Part shown: one piece after another, positions 15,084 to 23,652 of the stretch
Layout of the letters: each line of letters begins with the position of its first letter
How positions within the stretch are numbered: position 1 is the first letter of the stretch
Origin: Lutispora sp041687175
Lineage (GTDB): Bacteria > Bacillota > Clostridia > Lutisporales > Lutisporaceae
DNA: 27,736 nucleotides
Assembly: GCF_041687175.1 (NCBI RefSeq)
Contig: NZ_JAWLCK010000028.1
Coordinates: 1-27,736 of the forward strand
Reading direction: 5' to 3'
Notes under the pieces: model-generated
What the model saw: only the letters and a program-made list of their open reading frames with translations
What the model was told of the DNA's origin: nothing
The model's database searches: none
Program-made: the position numbers and the translations under genes

Positions 15084-15524
15084 ATGGCGGTGGATAGAAT
15101 GTTAATAGTTCATTCTAATGTGCTACCCGATGTATTTGAAAAAGTTATAACAGCCAAAAGGCTGCTAAAAAGAGGAGAGGCTACTACAATCCAGCAGGCC
15201 TGCGAAATGGTATCTTTGAGCCGCAGTACTTTTTACAAATATAAGGATACTGTGTTTGATTATACCACTCAGGAAAGGGGTAGGATAGTCAATCTTTTCA
15301 TGCTACTGCGCCATGAGCCGGGAGTTCTTTCTGACATCATCAATGTTATAGCTTCATTAAAAGGTAATATTCTTACCATAAATCAAAACATACCTGTAAT
15401 GGATGTTGCATCTTTGACAATGACTGTTGATACAAAATTCATGGATGTGACCCCAGACCAGCTGATAAAACTTTTGTCCGACAAGAGAGGTTGCAACAAA
15501 GTAGAAATAATTGCTATGGAATAG
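15084..15524 (+). CDS. ACT-domain protein, PheB/UPF0735 family
   Basis: 146 residues, matching B. subtilis PheB in length. The first half is a helical, HTH-like segment with the family words VLPDVFEKVITAKRLL and VSLSRSTFYKYKDTVF; the second half (about 70-146) is an ACT domain (FMLLRHEPGVLSDIINVIAS), a small-molecule binding fold usually sensing amino acids. I use the ATG at 15084 with AAAGGTGAT upstream; the open frame extends 28 codons further, over the promoter. It leads the operon with thrC and thrB. A role in sensing an amino acid for this operon is plausible, not shown. Confidence 0.9.
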   Translation: MAVDRMLIVHSNVLPDVFEKVITAKRLLKRGEATTIQQACEMVSLSRSTFYKYKDTVFDYTTQERGRIVNLFMLLRHEPGVLSDIINVIASLKGNILTINQNIPVMDVASLTMTVDTKFMDVTPDQLIKLLSDKRGCNKVEIIAME

Positions 15525-15553
15525 ATAAACTTATTATGCGAGGAGTGCTTGAG

Positions 15554-16597
15554 TTGTATAAAGGCTTAATAGAAAGGTATAAGGATTATTTAAAAGATAT
15601 CTACTGTGATAATATAATTACTCTAAATGAGGGTAACACGCCCTTTATCGAGTCCAGTAATCTAAAGGATATTGTAGGTGATTGCAAACTATATTTCAAG
15701 TATGAAGGAGTAAATCCTACCGGTTCCTTTAAGGATAGGGGCATGACTGCAGCTATAACTAAAGCTGTAGCCGATGGCTCCAAAAATGTGATCTGTGCCT
15801 CTACAGGCAACACTTCGGCATCTGCGGCGGCTTATGCAGCTAGAGCCGGAATAAGATGTATCGTGCTTATACCGGAAGGAAAAGTAGCCATGGGAAAGTT
15901 AGCCCAGGCAGTAGTATACGGAGCGGATATTGTTCAGATAAAGGGTAATTTCGACCAAGCCCTAAATCTGGTAAAAGAAGCTGCCGAGAAATTTCCAGTA
16001 ACTATAGTAAACTCAATTAACCCCTATAGATTGGAAGGTCAGAAAACAGGAGCCTTTGAAATATGTGATGACTTGGGCAAGGTACCAGACTATCAGTTTA
16101 TGCCTGTTGGAAATGCGGGGAATATATCTGCCTACTGGAAGGGCTATAAAGAGTATAAGGAAAACAATGTAATAGACAGACTGCCTAAGATGATGGGGGT
16201 CCAGGCTGCAGGTGCTGCCCCCATAGTAGAAGGAAGGGTTATAGAGAATCCTGAAACCATCGCAACTGCCATCAGAATAGGTAATCCCGCCTCCTGGGAT
16301 AAGGCTAATGCTGCCCTGAGAGAATCCCAAGGTGCAATAGATAAGGTCACTGATGATGAGATCTTGGAAGCTTACAGACTATTATCCTCCAGAGAGGGTA
16401 TATTTGCAGAACCAGCTTCCTGTGCAAGTCTGGCAGGGTTGATGAAATATGCCAAGACCCATGACCTTTCAGGAAAAACTGTGGTCTGCATATTAACAGG
16501 CAATGGTCTGAAGGATCCTGATACTGCTATGAATAGAGATATAAATATGATGAATATATCTGCTGACATAAATGATTTGATGGATGTTCTTGCATAA
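15554..16597 (+). CDS. thrC: Threonine synthase
   Basis: 347 residues, a PLP enzyme converting O-phosphohomoserine to threonine. The PLP lysine is Lys60 in NPTGSFKDRGM; other fold-type II motifs are CASTGNTSASAAAYAA, VGNAGNISAYWKGY and the C-terminal ILTGNGLKDPD. I choose the TTG at 15554, which has CGAGGAG eight bases upstream and gives the family start YKGLIERYKDYL; the ATG at 15536 would put the ribosome site inside the gene. It follows the ACT gene by 29 bases and precedes thrB by 13, so all three form one operon. Confidence 0.96.
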   Translation: MYKGLIERYKDYLKDIYCDNIITLNEGNTPFIESSNLKDIVGDCKLYFKYEGVNPTGSFKDRGMTAAITKAVADGSKNVICASTGNTSASAAAYAARAGIRCIVLIPEGKVAMGKLAQAVVYGADIVQIKGNFDQALNLVKEAAEKFPVTIVNSINPYRLEGQKTGAFEICDDLGKVPDYQFMPVGNAGNISAYWKGYKEYKENNVIDRLPKMMGVQAAGAAPIVEGRVIENPETIATAIRIGNPASWDKANAALRESQGAIDKVTDDEILEAYRLLSSREGIFAEPASCASLAGLMKYAKTHDLSGKTVVCILTGNGLKDPDTAMNRDINMMNISADINDLMDVLA

Positions 16598-16610
16598 AGG
16601 CGGTGGTATT

Positions 16611-17471
16611 ATGATGGAAGTTGTTGTAAAAGCTACCACTGCCAATCTAGGGCCGGGTTTTGACTGCCTTGGACTGGCCTTGGATATTGAAAACAGAGTG
16701 AGATTCATCAAGTCTCATAAGGATTTTTCTGATAAGAACAACATGATATATATGGCAGCAAAAAAAGTATTCGATATAGCAGGGAAAAACATGCCAATGA
16801 TTGATATAGAGCAGCAGGTAGGCATTCCCGTATGCCGTGGCTTAGGCAGCAGTGCTGCTTGTATTGCTGCAGGATGCATAGCCGGTAATATCATGTCGGG
16901 TGCAAATCTGTCTATAGATGAATTAATAGAAATTGGAACTGAAATAGAAGGTCATCCGGATAATATTGTGCCTGCCTTTTTAGGTGGTTTCACCGTTTCT
17001 TCCATGGATGAAGGAAAGGTAGTGTATTATCGTCGAGAGGCTTACGAAGGTTTCAAATATGCTGTAATGTATCCTGAGTATACATTGCCTACTTCTCAGG
17101 CAAGAGGAGTCCTGCCTAAGGAGATTGCCTTCGGCGATGGAGTGTTTAATGTTGGCAAAGCCTCCCTCTTTACCGCTGCTATGATAGCAGGAGATGGAGA
17201 ATTGCTGAAGTATGCCTGCAAGGATAAGCTTCACCAACGCTATAGGAAGAGCCTGGTACCGGGATTTGATGAAATAGTTGATAAGGCTCAATCCCTGGGA
17301 GCATTGGCCAGCTTCCTAAGCGGAGCGGGTCCTACCATCATTGCAATATTATCCAAAGATGAAAAGGGGTTCGAGATTGCCATGAGGGAGCATTTGAAAA
17401 GCGTAAAAGGGAATTGGACTTTGAAGGTTGTAGGGGCATCTAATGAAGGGGTAAAAATAGTAACAGATTAA
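16611..17471 (+). CDS. thrB: Homoserine kinase
   Basis: 286 residues of the GHMP kinase family; phosphorylates homoserine to supply ThrC. Motif 1 is ATTANLGPGFDCLGLAL at the N-terminus, motif 2 the ATP loop PVCRGLGSSAACIAAG near 74-89, and motif 3 LSGAGPTIIAIL near the end. Tandem ATGs lie at 16611 and 16614; AGGCGG is seven bases before the first. No homoserine dehydrogenase gene is present in the window, so the pathway's upstream steps lie elsewhere. The stop codon is the first base pair of a long perfect palindrome (17469-17534). Confidence 0.96.
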   Translation: MMEVVVKATTANLGPGFDCLGLALDIENRVRFIKSHKDFSDKNNMIYMAAKKVFDIAGKNMPMIDIEQQVGIPVCRGLGSSAACIAAGCIAGNIMSGANLSIDELIEIGTEIEGHPDNIVPAFLGGFTVSSMDEGKVVYYRREAYEGFKYAVMYPEYTLPTSQARGVLPKEIAFGDGVFNVGKASLFTAAMIAGDGELLKYACKDKLHQRYRKSLVPGFDEIVDKAQSLGALASFLSGAGPTIIAILSKDEKGFEIAMREHLKSVKGNWTLKVVGASNEGVKIVTD

Positions 17472-17534
17472 TAGGTGTGTATAAATCATTTGGACGGCAC
17501 ATATGCCGTCCAAATGATTTATACACACCTATTA
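17469..17534. terminator. Perfect 31-bp inverted repeat between convergent genes
   Basis: Arms 17469-17499 and 17504-17534 are exact reverse complements around the loop cata, with a GC-rich apex GGACGGCA/TGCCGTCC. It starts at the thrB stop codon and ends 14 bases before the chemoreceptor stop, so a bidirectional terminator is the simplest role. The flanks lack strong T-runs on either side and the arms are far longer than usual, so another role is possible. Confidence 0.65.
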
Positions 17535-17548
17535 TTTCCATTATTTCG

Positions 17549-19528
17549 TTACAGTTTAAACCTTCCTATTGTTTCTTGGAGGTTTTCTGCCATTGCATTG
17601 AGTTGGGCAGCAGATTCATTTATCTGCTGGAGGGCAGAGGCTTGTTCTTCTGTGCCTGCCAGAATGTTCTGGGTTCCTTCTGATGTAGCTATGGATACTT
17701 GGCTTACCTTATCCAGTGAAGCGTTTATCTTGCTCATCTCATCCTTCAGCTGGTAAATCGATTCTGACACTTCGATAATTTTCTCTGATACAGTCTTAAT
17801 CATAGAGATGATTTTATCAAAGGCGCTGTTGGTTTTTTCTATAGCTTCCACGCTATGCTCCACATCCTTCAGTCCTTCATTCATAGCATCAACTGTATCC
17901 ATGGTTTCCTTCTGAATTTCTTCTATAACTTTTTCTATATCCATAGAGGCTTCCTTGGTTTGGTCTGCTAATTGTCTTACCTCATCAGCCACTACACTAA
18001 ACCCTCTTCCTGCCTCTCCTGCCCTTGCTGCTTCTATAGCTGCATTAAGAGCAAGCAAATTTGTCCTTTCTGCAATCTCCTGTATTATCTTTACAATACC
18101 ACTTACTTGTGAAGACTTAGTACCCAGCTTCTCTACCAAAGCAGCAGAGTTTTCTACATTGGACTTGATTACTTCCATTCTCTCATTTACAACTTTAATA
18201 TTATCTGAACCTTCCTGAGCCTTTTGAGCTGCTTCTTTGGCAGAATCAGCAACTTCCTTGGAACTTTTGGAAACATTTTCAACAGATAAGGTTACTTCAT
18301 TCGCAATATTATTAGTTTCTTCTAGTGAAGTCAGCTGGTTTGAAGCTCCTTCCGCCACATTGGCCACTATAGCTGATATTTCTTCTATGGAAGCTGCGCT
18401 GATATTGGCTCCGTCACTGAGTTCTCTTGAAAATACATTAACTTCTTCTACCGCCTTGTTTACTTCTGCCAAAATTGCCACCAGTGAGTCTGCCATGGCA
18501 TTGAAGGATTTCTGCAACTTTCCTATCTCATCATTTGATTTAATTGTTATTCTCTTTGATAAAATACCGTTTTCATATTCTCCTGCCACCTTAGACATTG
18601 CCAAAAGTGGTTTGGTAATCATTACAGCTAACAAATAGCTTGCTACAGCTGCTATAAGGAAAGCAACTATTGCAGTAGTGGCGTATTTGACCTTTTCTTC
18701 CTCTATAGGTTCCAATGCTTCCCATAGCTCTATTTCGCTGATGATACCCCATCCAGTGGAAGGTATAATATCATAAGTGCCTATTACTTCTTTTCCCTGG
18801 CTGTTTTTGTATTCTTCTGTTCCCCTTTGACCTTTTACAACATTAACGGCACCTTTTATCATATTGGTCACTGCATTATACTCTTCGAGAACCATCTCTT
18901 TATACTTGGGATGTGCAAGTACAATGCCATTCTTGTCCACTATGTATGTATAACCAGTATTTCCTGTCTTTATATTTTGACATATGAATTGAATATTATC
19001 AAATCCTACCTGAGCACTTACAACCCCTGCCGGTCTCATAGCCTGATCCAAAACTGGAATGGATATGGTGAACACGGGAAGGTGTAATTTTTCATCCATA
19101 AAGGAGTTGGAAATATACCTTTCCCCCTTCAAAGCCTCTTTATACCATATTTCCTCACCAATGTCAGTACCATTCAAAGATGTATCTGTAGAAAACAGCA
19201 CAATGCCGTTGCCATCGGCTAATGTGGCTCTCTTGATGCTATTATCAGCTGAAACCAGTTTTCTTACTACCCTCTCTCTTTCGAAGCCTTCCAAAGCTAA
19301 TATATCAGCTGATTGAGGAACAATCTCTATTATTTTAGCTATTTGGTTGATGTAATTGTCAAACTTCTCAAGGTAGTTCTTATTCACTGATTCATTGAGG
19401 GCTTGTACACTTGTTGTCAAATTTTCTGTAGAAGCTTTTAGTGCTATAGAAAGCTGCACAAATAAAGGCGCTATGGTGAAAATTATGACCAAGACACAGA
19501 TCCTAAACTTTAATGTAAAAAGTTTCAA
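17549..19528 (-). CDS. Methyl-accepting chemotaxis protein with double Cache sensor
   Basis: 659 residues. First membrane helix at about 8-30, an extracytoplasmic dCache-like domain at about 35-275 (ADGNGIVLFSTDTSLNGTDIGEEIWYKEAL, then GYTYIVDKNGIVLAHPKY), second helix about 283-307, HAMP to about 360, and a long signalling coiled coil to the end with the invariant tip ERTNLLALNAAIEAARAGEA. The TTG at 19528 has GGGGGAG upstream; a TTG five codons earlier overlaps that site. It is monocistronic, converging on thrB. Ligand unknown; amino acids are common for dCache domains. No CheW-binding pentapeptide tail is visible. Confidence 0.93.
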   Translation of the reverse strand: MKLFTLKFRICVLVIIFTIAPLFVQLSIALKASTENLTTSVQALNESVNKNYLEKFDNYINQIAKIIEIVPQSADILALEGFERERVVRKLVSADNSIKRATLADGNGIVLFSTDTSLNGTDIGEEIWYKEALKGERYISNSFMDEKLHLPVFTISIPVLDQAMRPAGVVSAQVGFDNIQFICQNIKTGNTGYTYIVDKNGIVLAHPKYKEMVLEEYNAVTNMIKGAVNVVKGQRGTEEYKNSQGKEVIGTYDIIPSTGWGIISEIELWEALEPIEEEKVKYATTAIVAFLIAAVASYLLAVMITKPLLAMSKVAGEYENGILSKRITIKSNDEIGKLQKSFNAMADSLVAILAEVNKAVEEVNVFSRELSDGANISAASIEEISAIVANVAEGASNQLTSLEETNNIANEVTLSVENVSKSSKEVADSAKEAAQKAQEGSDNIKVVNERMEVIKSNVENSAALVEKLGTKSSQVSGIVKIIQEIAERTNLLALNAAIEAARAGEAGRGFSVVADEVRQLADQTKEASMDIEKVIEEIQKETMDTVDAMNEGLKDVEHSVEAIEKTNSAFDKIISMIKTVSEKIIEVSESIYQLKDEMSKINASLDKVSQVSIATSEGTQNILAGTEEQASALQQINESAAQLNAMAENLQETIGRFKL

Positions 19529-19584
19529 ATATTTCTCCCCCAATCTCTGTTATATGTTACAGAAATGTAGCACAAATTATTTAG

Positions 19585-19614
19585 AATATAAATCCACTAC
19601 CTATATTTTAACAA
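19585..19614 (-). promoter_or_regulatory. Promoter of the chemoreceptor gene
   Basis: Minus strand TTGTTA, 18 bases, TATATT, just after the prfB terminator. It looks like sigma-A; no flagellar sigma-D pattern (TAAA-N15-GCCGATAA) was found. Confidence 0.5.
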
Positions 19615-19633
19615 ATTTTTTATAAAATACATA

Positions 19634-19656
19634 GAAAAAAACAGACTTATGTCTGC
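19634..19656 (-). terminator. Terminator of secA-prfB
   Basis: On minus, CAGAC-ATAA-GTCTG is followed by seven T. The stem contains the prfB stop codon (19647-19649). Confidence 0.75.
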
Positions 19657-20754
19657 TTTTTCCACTTTAAATATGCATTTATAAAATTGTCCAGTTCTCC
19701 ATCCATTACTGCATATACATTTCCTGTTTCTTCACCGGTTCTATGATCCTTAACCATACTGTAGGGGTGGAATACATAGGAGCGTATCTGGCTGCCCCAG
19801 GCTATTTCTCTGTACTCCCCCTTAATATCCTCTATTCTCTCTTTCTGCTCCTGCTCCTTTAACTCCAAAAGCTTTGCATAGAGCATCTTCATCGCCATTT
19901 CCTTGTTGCTGTGCTGGGATCTCTCATTCTGGCATTGGACTATTACTCCTGTAGGAATGTGAGTTATCCTGACTGCCGAATCAGTCTTATTTACATGCTG
20001 CCCTCCAGCCCCTCCTGATCTATAGGTATCAATCCTCAAATCGTCAGGATTAATATCTATCTCCACATTATTATCCAGTTCAGGCATTACATCCACCGAG
20101 GCGAAGGATGTGTGACGCTTCCCCGCCGTGTCAAAGGGTGAAATCCTCACTAAGCGATGTACACCTTTCTCTGACTTAAGGTAGCCATAGGCATTCTCCC
20201 CTTCAATGAGAAGGGTTGCACTCTTTATACCCGCTTCAGTATCCTTTAACATATCCAAAACTGTTATATTATAGTTCTTGCTTTCAGCCCATCTTGTGAA
20301 CATTCTAAGGAGCATATCCGCCCAATCCTGAGCTTCTGTCCCTCCTGCTCCGGCATGAATGGCAAGTATGGCATTATTTTTGTCAAATTCTCCTGTTAGC
20401 AATGTTTCAATGGTAAATCTGTCAATGTCCTTCTTAAGCTGTTTTAATTCTTCATCTATATCATCTAATAAGGAAGCATCTTCCTCTTCTTCACAAAGAT
20501 CTATTAATACCAGGATATCATCATAGGCTTTTTTAAGTTCATCGATTTTATCAATTTTCTCCTTGAGTCTTTTTGATTCCTGAAGTACCTTAGCAGCATT
20601 TTCCGAATCATTCCAGAAGTCCTGTTGCTCCATCTTTGCATGGATTTCTTCCAGTCTCTCCTTCAGCCTCTCAGGGTCAAAGAGACACCTCTATATCCTG
20701 AATTGCCGTCTCTAAATCCGGCAGCTCAAGTCTATACTGATCAAGTTCAATCAT
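19647..20754 (-). CDS. prfB: Peptide chain release factor 2 with programmed +1 frameshift
   Basis: RF2 releases peptides at UGA and UAA. The gene is in two frames: an ATG at 20754 (GGAGG upstream) opens a 25-codon frame ending in an in-frame TGA (20677-20679), and the remaining 343 codons continue in +1 from 20678. The slip site reads AGAGGTG-TCT-CTT-TGA-C on minus, with the SD-like element, CTT and TGA-C of the classic autoregulatory site. The joined 368-residue protein places SPF at 205-207 and GGQ at 250-252, the same numbering as E. coli RF2, which confirms the join. It starts 16 bases after secA, so they share a transcript, and ends in a terminator. Confidence 0.97.
20677..20690 (-). promoter_or_regulatory. 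prfB programmed frameshift site
   Basis: On minus the order is AGGTG (SD-like stimulator), TCT, CTT, TGA, C. Slow UGA decoding at low RF2 lets the ribosome slip from CTT to TTT, restoring full-length RF2 synthesis. Confidence 0.95.
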
Positions 20755-20769
20755 AATTTTTCCTCCAAT

Positions 20770-23364
20770 CTAGTTCTCATTTTTCCCGCAGCATTTTTTA
20801 TATTTCTTGCCGCTGCCGCAAGGGCAGGGATCATTTCTCCCTATCTTTGCTTCCTTCACTATAGGCTTGTATCCACCGCTTTGCTCCTGGTTGGTGGAAA
20901 CTTCTTCCGCTACCTGCTGCCTTTGTGGAACTCTATTGACGCTTACATTAAATACATACTTTATTGTTTCCTGCTTAATATTATTTATAAGCTCCATAAA
21001 CATGTCATAGCCTTCAATCTGATAAGCCTGAACAGGATCCTGCTGTCCAAAGGCTCTTAGACTTATACCATCTCTTAGCTGATCCATGGCATCCAAATGA
21101 TCCATCCACTTGGAATCTACTACTCTCAGAAGTATTACTCTTTCCAGTTCTCTCATGTTCTCCGGACCTATTTCTGCCTCTTTGGCTTCATAAAGTTCCA
21201 AAGACTTATCCAGTATGGCTTCCTTAAGCTCTTCCTTTTCCAAACCGCTTATATCAGAAACTTTCAAAGTCCTCTTCGGCAGGAAGGCATTATGGAGATA
21301 CTCCAATAATCCAGTAATATCCCATTCCTCTGGATACTGGCTGCCAACTGTGAAATTATCCACAGCATCGAATATTACATCCTTCAGCATATCTATTATT
21401 GAGCTCTTTAAATCCTCTTCCATGAGAACTTGTCGTCTTTGAGCATATATGACTTCCCTTTGCTTGTTCATTACATTATCGTACTGAAGCACATGCTTTC
21501 TTATGTCAAAGTTTCTTGACTCTACTCTCTTCTGTGCATTTTCTATGGCTTTAGTCAGAAGGTTGTGCTCAATGGGCATATCCTCTTCCATGCCTATGGT
21601 TTCCATAAGATTCATAATCCTATCTGAACCAAACAGTTTCATAAGGTCATCTTCAAGGGATATATAGAATCTGCTGCTTCCTGGGTCACCTTGTCTTCCG
21701 GCACGACCTCTCAACTGATTGTCTATACGCCTTGACTCATGCCTTTCTGTACCTATTATATGAAGACCTCCCAGTTCTTTAACACCTTCGCCCAACACAA
21801 TGTCGGTACCTCTACCTGCCATGTTAGTTGAGATTGTCACTGCATTCATCTGGCCTGCTTTGGCAACTATTTCTGCTTCCTTCTCGTGGTATTTGGCATT
21901 GAGCACTTCGTGAGGTATTCCTCTCTTCTTAAGCATGCTGCTTAGAAGCTCGGATTTCTCAATGGAAATGGTGCCTACCAATATAGGTCTGCCTTTTGCA
22001 TGAAGCTCTGCAATCTCATTTACCACCGCATTGAACTTACCCTTCTCATTTTTATATACCACATCTGGATAATCTTCTCTTATCATAGGCTTATTTGTGG
22101 GTATCTCCACCACATCCAGATTATATATGGCTCTGAATTCATCTTCCTCCGTCTTAGCTGTACCTGTCATACCGGCCAGTTTATTATACATCCTGAAGTA
22201 ATTCTGGAAGGTTATGGTAGCCAGTGTCTGGCTTTCTCTCTCTATCTTTACTCCTTCCTTAGCCTCAATGGCTTGGTGAAGTCCGTCGCTATAGCGTCTG
22301 CCATACATAAGCCTTCCGGTAAATTCGTCAACAATTATTACTTCTCCGTCCTTTACCACATAATCAATATCCCTCTTCATCAAGGCTCTTGCCTTTAGAG
22401 CTTGATTTATGTGGTGCTGTATCTCCATGTTCTCTGGATCCGCCAGGTTTTCTATGCCAAAAAACCTTTCTGCTTTAGCTATACCTTCTTCTGTTAGCAT
22501 TACTGTCTTGGCTTTTGGATCCACAGAGTAATCTCCTCTGTTTTTAATAGTTTCTTCATCATCTTCCTGACCTTCAAAGTACTTGGTCAGCATTTCCGCC
22601 TTACTTTCTTCTTTAGTATCCGCGCCTCTTCTCAATGTTTTCACAAAGTTATCTGCTATATAATAAAGATGAGTGGATTTTTCTCCTACACCAGATATTA
22701 TCAGAGGTGTTCTGGCTTCGTCTATCAGTATGCTGTCCACCTCGTCCACTATAGCGTAGTTCAACTCTCTTTGAACCATCTGCTCTTTGTAGATGACCAT
22801 GTTGTCCCTCAAATAATCAAATCCAAACTCATTGTTAGTTCCATAAGTTATATCGGAATTATAGGCAGCCTGTCTCTGAGCATGATCCAATCCATGGACA
22901 ATCAGCCCTACAGATAAGCCCAGGAAATTATACACCTTGCCCATCCATTGGCTGTCACGGGTTGCCAAGTAATCGTTTACCGTTACAACGTGAACTCCTT
23001 TGCCTTCTAAGGCATTGAGATATACAGGCAAAGTAGCCACCAAAGTCTTACCTTCACCGGTCTTCATCTCTGCAATCCTTCCCTGATGGAGCACAATGCC
23101 TCCAATGAGCTGGACTCTGAAATGCCTCATACCTAAAACCCTTCTGGAAGCTTCCCTTACCACTGCAAAGGCTTCCACCAGCAAATCATCCAATGTTTCA
23201 CCATTGGCAAGCCTGGATTTGAACTCATCTGTCTTAGCCCTCAGCTCCGCATCGCTTAGAGCTTGCATCTGTGGTTCCAGTGCTTCTATTGCATCTACTT
23301 GCTTTTCTAATTTTTTTATTTCTCTATCATTCTGATTGCCAAATATCTTTGTCAAAAAAGACAT
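20770..23364 (-). CDS. secA: Preprotein translocase ATPase SecA
   Basis: 864 residues; motor of the Sec export pathway. Visible parts: Walker A MKTGEGKTLVATLP near 100-113, DEVDSILIDEARTPLIISG (Walker B region), the preprotein cross-linking and second nucleotide-binding domains (TNMAGRGTDIVLGEGV; GRAGRQGDPGSSRFYISLEDDL), helical scaffold/wing, and a complete C-terminal SEC-C zinc motif (CPCGSGKKYKKCCG) that binds SecB or ribosomes. ATG at 23364 follows GAGGAGTG. A good promoter lies at 23529-23557, leaving a leader of about 155 bases that is highly structured. prfB follows in the same operon. Confidence 0.98.
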   Translation of the reverse strand: MSFLTKIFGNQNDREIKKLEKQVDAIEALEPQMQALSDAELRAKTDEFKSRLANGETLDDLLVEAFAVVREASRRVLGMRHFRVQLIGGIVLHQGRIAEMKTGEGKTLVATLPVYLNALEGKGVHVVTVNDYLATRDSQWMGKVYNFLGLSVGLIVHGLDHAQRQAAYNSDITYGTNNEFGFDYLRDNMVIYKEQMVQRELNYAIVDEVDSILIDEARTPLIISGVGEKSTHLYYIADNFVKTLRRGADTKEESKAEMLTKYFEGQEDDEETIKNRGDYSVDPKAKTVMLTEEGIAKAERFFGIENLADPENMEIQHHINQALKARALMKRDIDYVVKDGEVIIVDEFTGRLMYGRRYSDGLHQAIEAKEGVKIERESQTLATITFQNYFRMYNKLAGMTGTAKTEEDEFRAIYNLDVVEIPTNKPMIREDYPDVVYKNEKGKFNAVVNEIAELHAKGRPILVGTISIEKSELLSSMLKKRGIPHEVLNAKYHEKEAEIVAKAGQMNAVTISTNMAGRGTDIVLGEGVKELGGLHIIGTERHESRRIDNQLRGRAGRQGDPGSSRFYISLEDDLMKLFGSDRIMNLMETIGMEEDMPIEHNLLTKAIENAQKRVESRNFDIRKHVLQYDNVMNKQREVIYAQRRQVLMEEDLKSSIIDMLKDVIFDAVDNFTVGSQYPEEWDITGLLEYLHNAFLPKRTLKVSDISGLEKEELKEAILDKSLELYEAKEAEIGPENMRELERVILLRVVDSKWMDHLDAMDQLRDGISLRAFGQQDPVQAYQIEGYDMFMELINNIKQETIKYVFNVSVNRVPQRQQVAEEVSTNQEQSGGYKPIVKEAKIGRNDPCPCGSGKKYKKCCGKNEN

Positions 23365-23382
23365 ATATCATCACTCCTCAAA

Positions 23383-23451
23383 TCATCGGACATTGAACGA
23401 GACTTCATTCAGAGGAGGATTCAACCTCCTCTGAATGTTAGCCGAGTCCAT
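23383..23451 (-). CDS. Possible 22-codon leader ORF of secA (doubtful)
   Basis: In the secA leader an ATG (23451) opens 22 codons (MDSANIQRRLNPPLNEV...) and stops at a TGA just before the secA SD. The reading frame runs through both arms of the 12-bp hairpin at 23407-23436. There is no good ribosome site before the ATG, and hydrophobic or SecM-like arrest residues are absent. Position suggests a leader peptide; the missing SD argues against it. Confidence 0.2.
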   Translation of the reverse strand: MDSANIQRRLNPPLNEVSFNVR

Positions 23452-23520
23452 GCTGGACTTAATCGCCCTTTGTTTGCCGCTGCCTAAAGCAGCGGAGACT
23501 TAGGGCGAATTAGTCCAGTA
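23407..23520 (-). ncRNA. Structured secA 5' leader
   Basis: On minus mRNA, an outer stem of ACTGGACT/AGTCCAGC type plus TCGCCCT/AGGGCGA (3-base internal loop) encloses an apical CCGCTGC/GCAGCGG hairpin; after it comes a perfect 12-bp hairpin ATTCAGAGGAGG/CCTCCTCTGAAT (23407-23418 and 23425-23436). It begins within a few bases of the predicted transcript start. The CCTCCTC arm could also pair with the secA SD (GAGGAG). It may be a regulatory leader or a dispersed repeat. Confidence 0.5.
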
Positions 23521-23528
23521 TCCACTTA

Positions 23529-23557
23529 ATTTTATCATAATAGAATTATTATAACAA
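23529..23557 (-). promoter_or_regulatory. Promoter of secA-prfB
   Basis: Minus strand TTGTTA, 17 bases, TAAAAT; start of transcription would be near 23522. Confidence 0.7.
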
Positions 23558-23568
23558 TGCATTACCTT

Positions 23569-23610
23569 GGGTATTCCTTTTTTGTATTGTTACGAGCTGC
23601 GTTGCCTAGG
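23569..23610. repeat. Border element plus heptamers upstream of secA
   Basis: GGGTATTCCTTT (23569-23580) followed by TTACGAG CTGCGTT GCCTAGG (23590-23610), a degenerate seven-base array of the kind seen near 13765 and 14911. It lies between the DUF5317 terminator and the secA promoter. Confidence 0.55.
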
Positions 23611-23615
23611 GAAGT

Positions 23616-23652
23616 TCAAATATAAAAGACCCTAGAGTTACACCCTAGAGTC
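23616..23652 (-). terminator. Terminator of the HD-GYP/DUF5317 operon
   Basis: On minus RNA, GACUCUAGGG and CUCUAGGGUC pair over 10 bp with two G-U wobbles, loop UGUAA, then UUUUAUAUUU. The wobbles only work on this strand, which fixes the direction. The left arm encodes the last residues of the DUF5317 gene. Confidence 0.75.

Noticed and set aside
22000..22398. Plus-strand frame of 132 codons inside secA
   Set aside because: Antisense shadow of a fully conserved secA segment.
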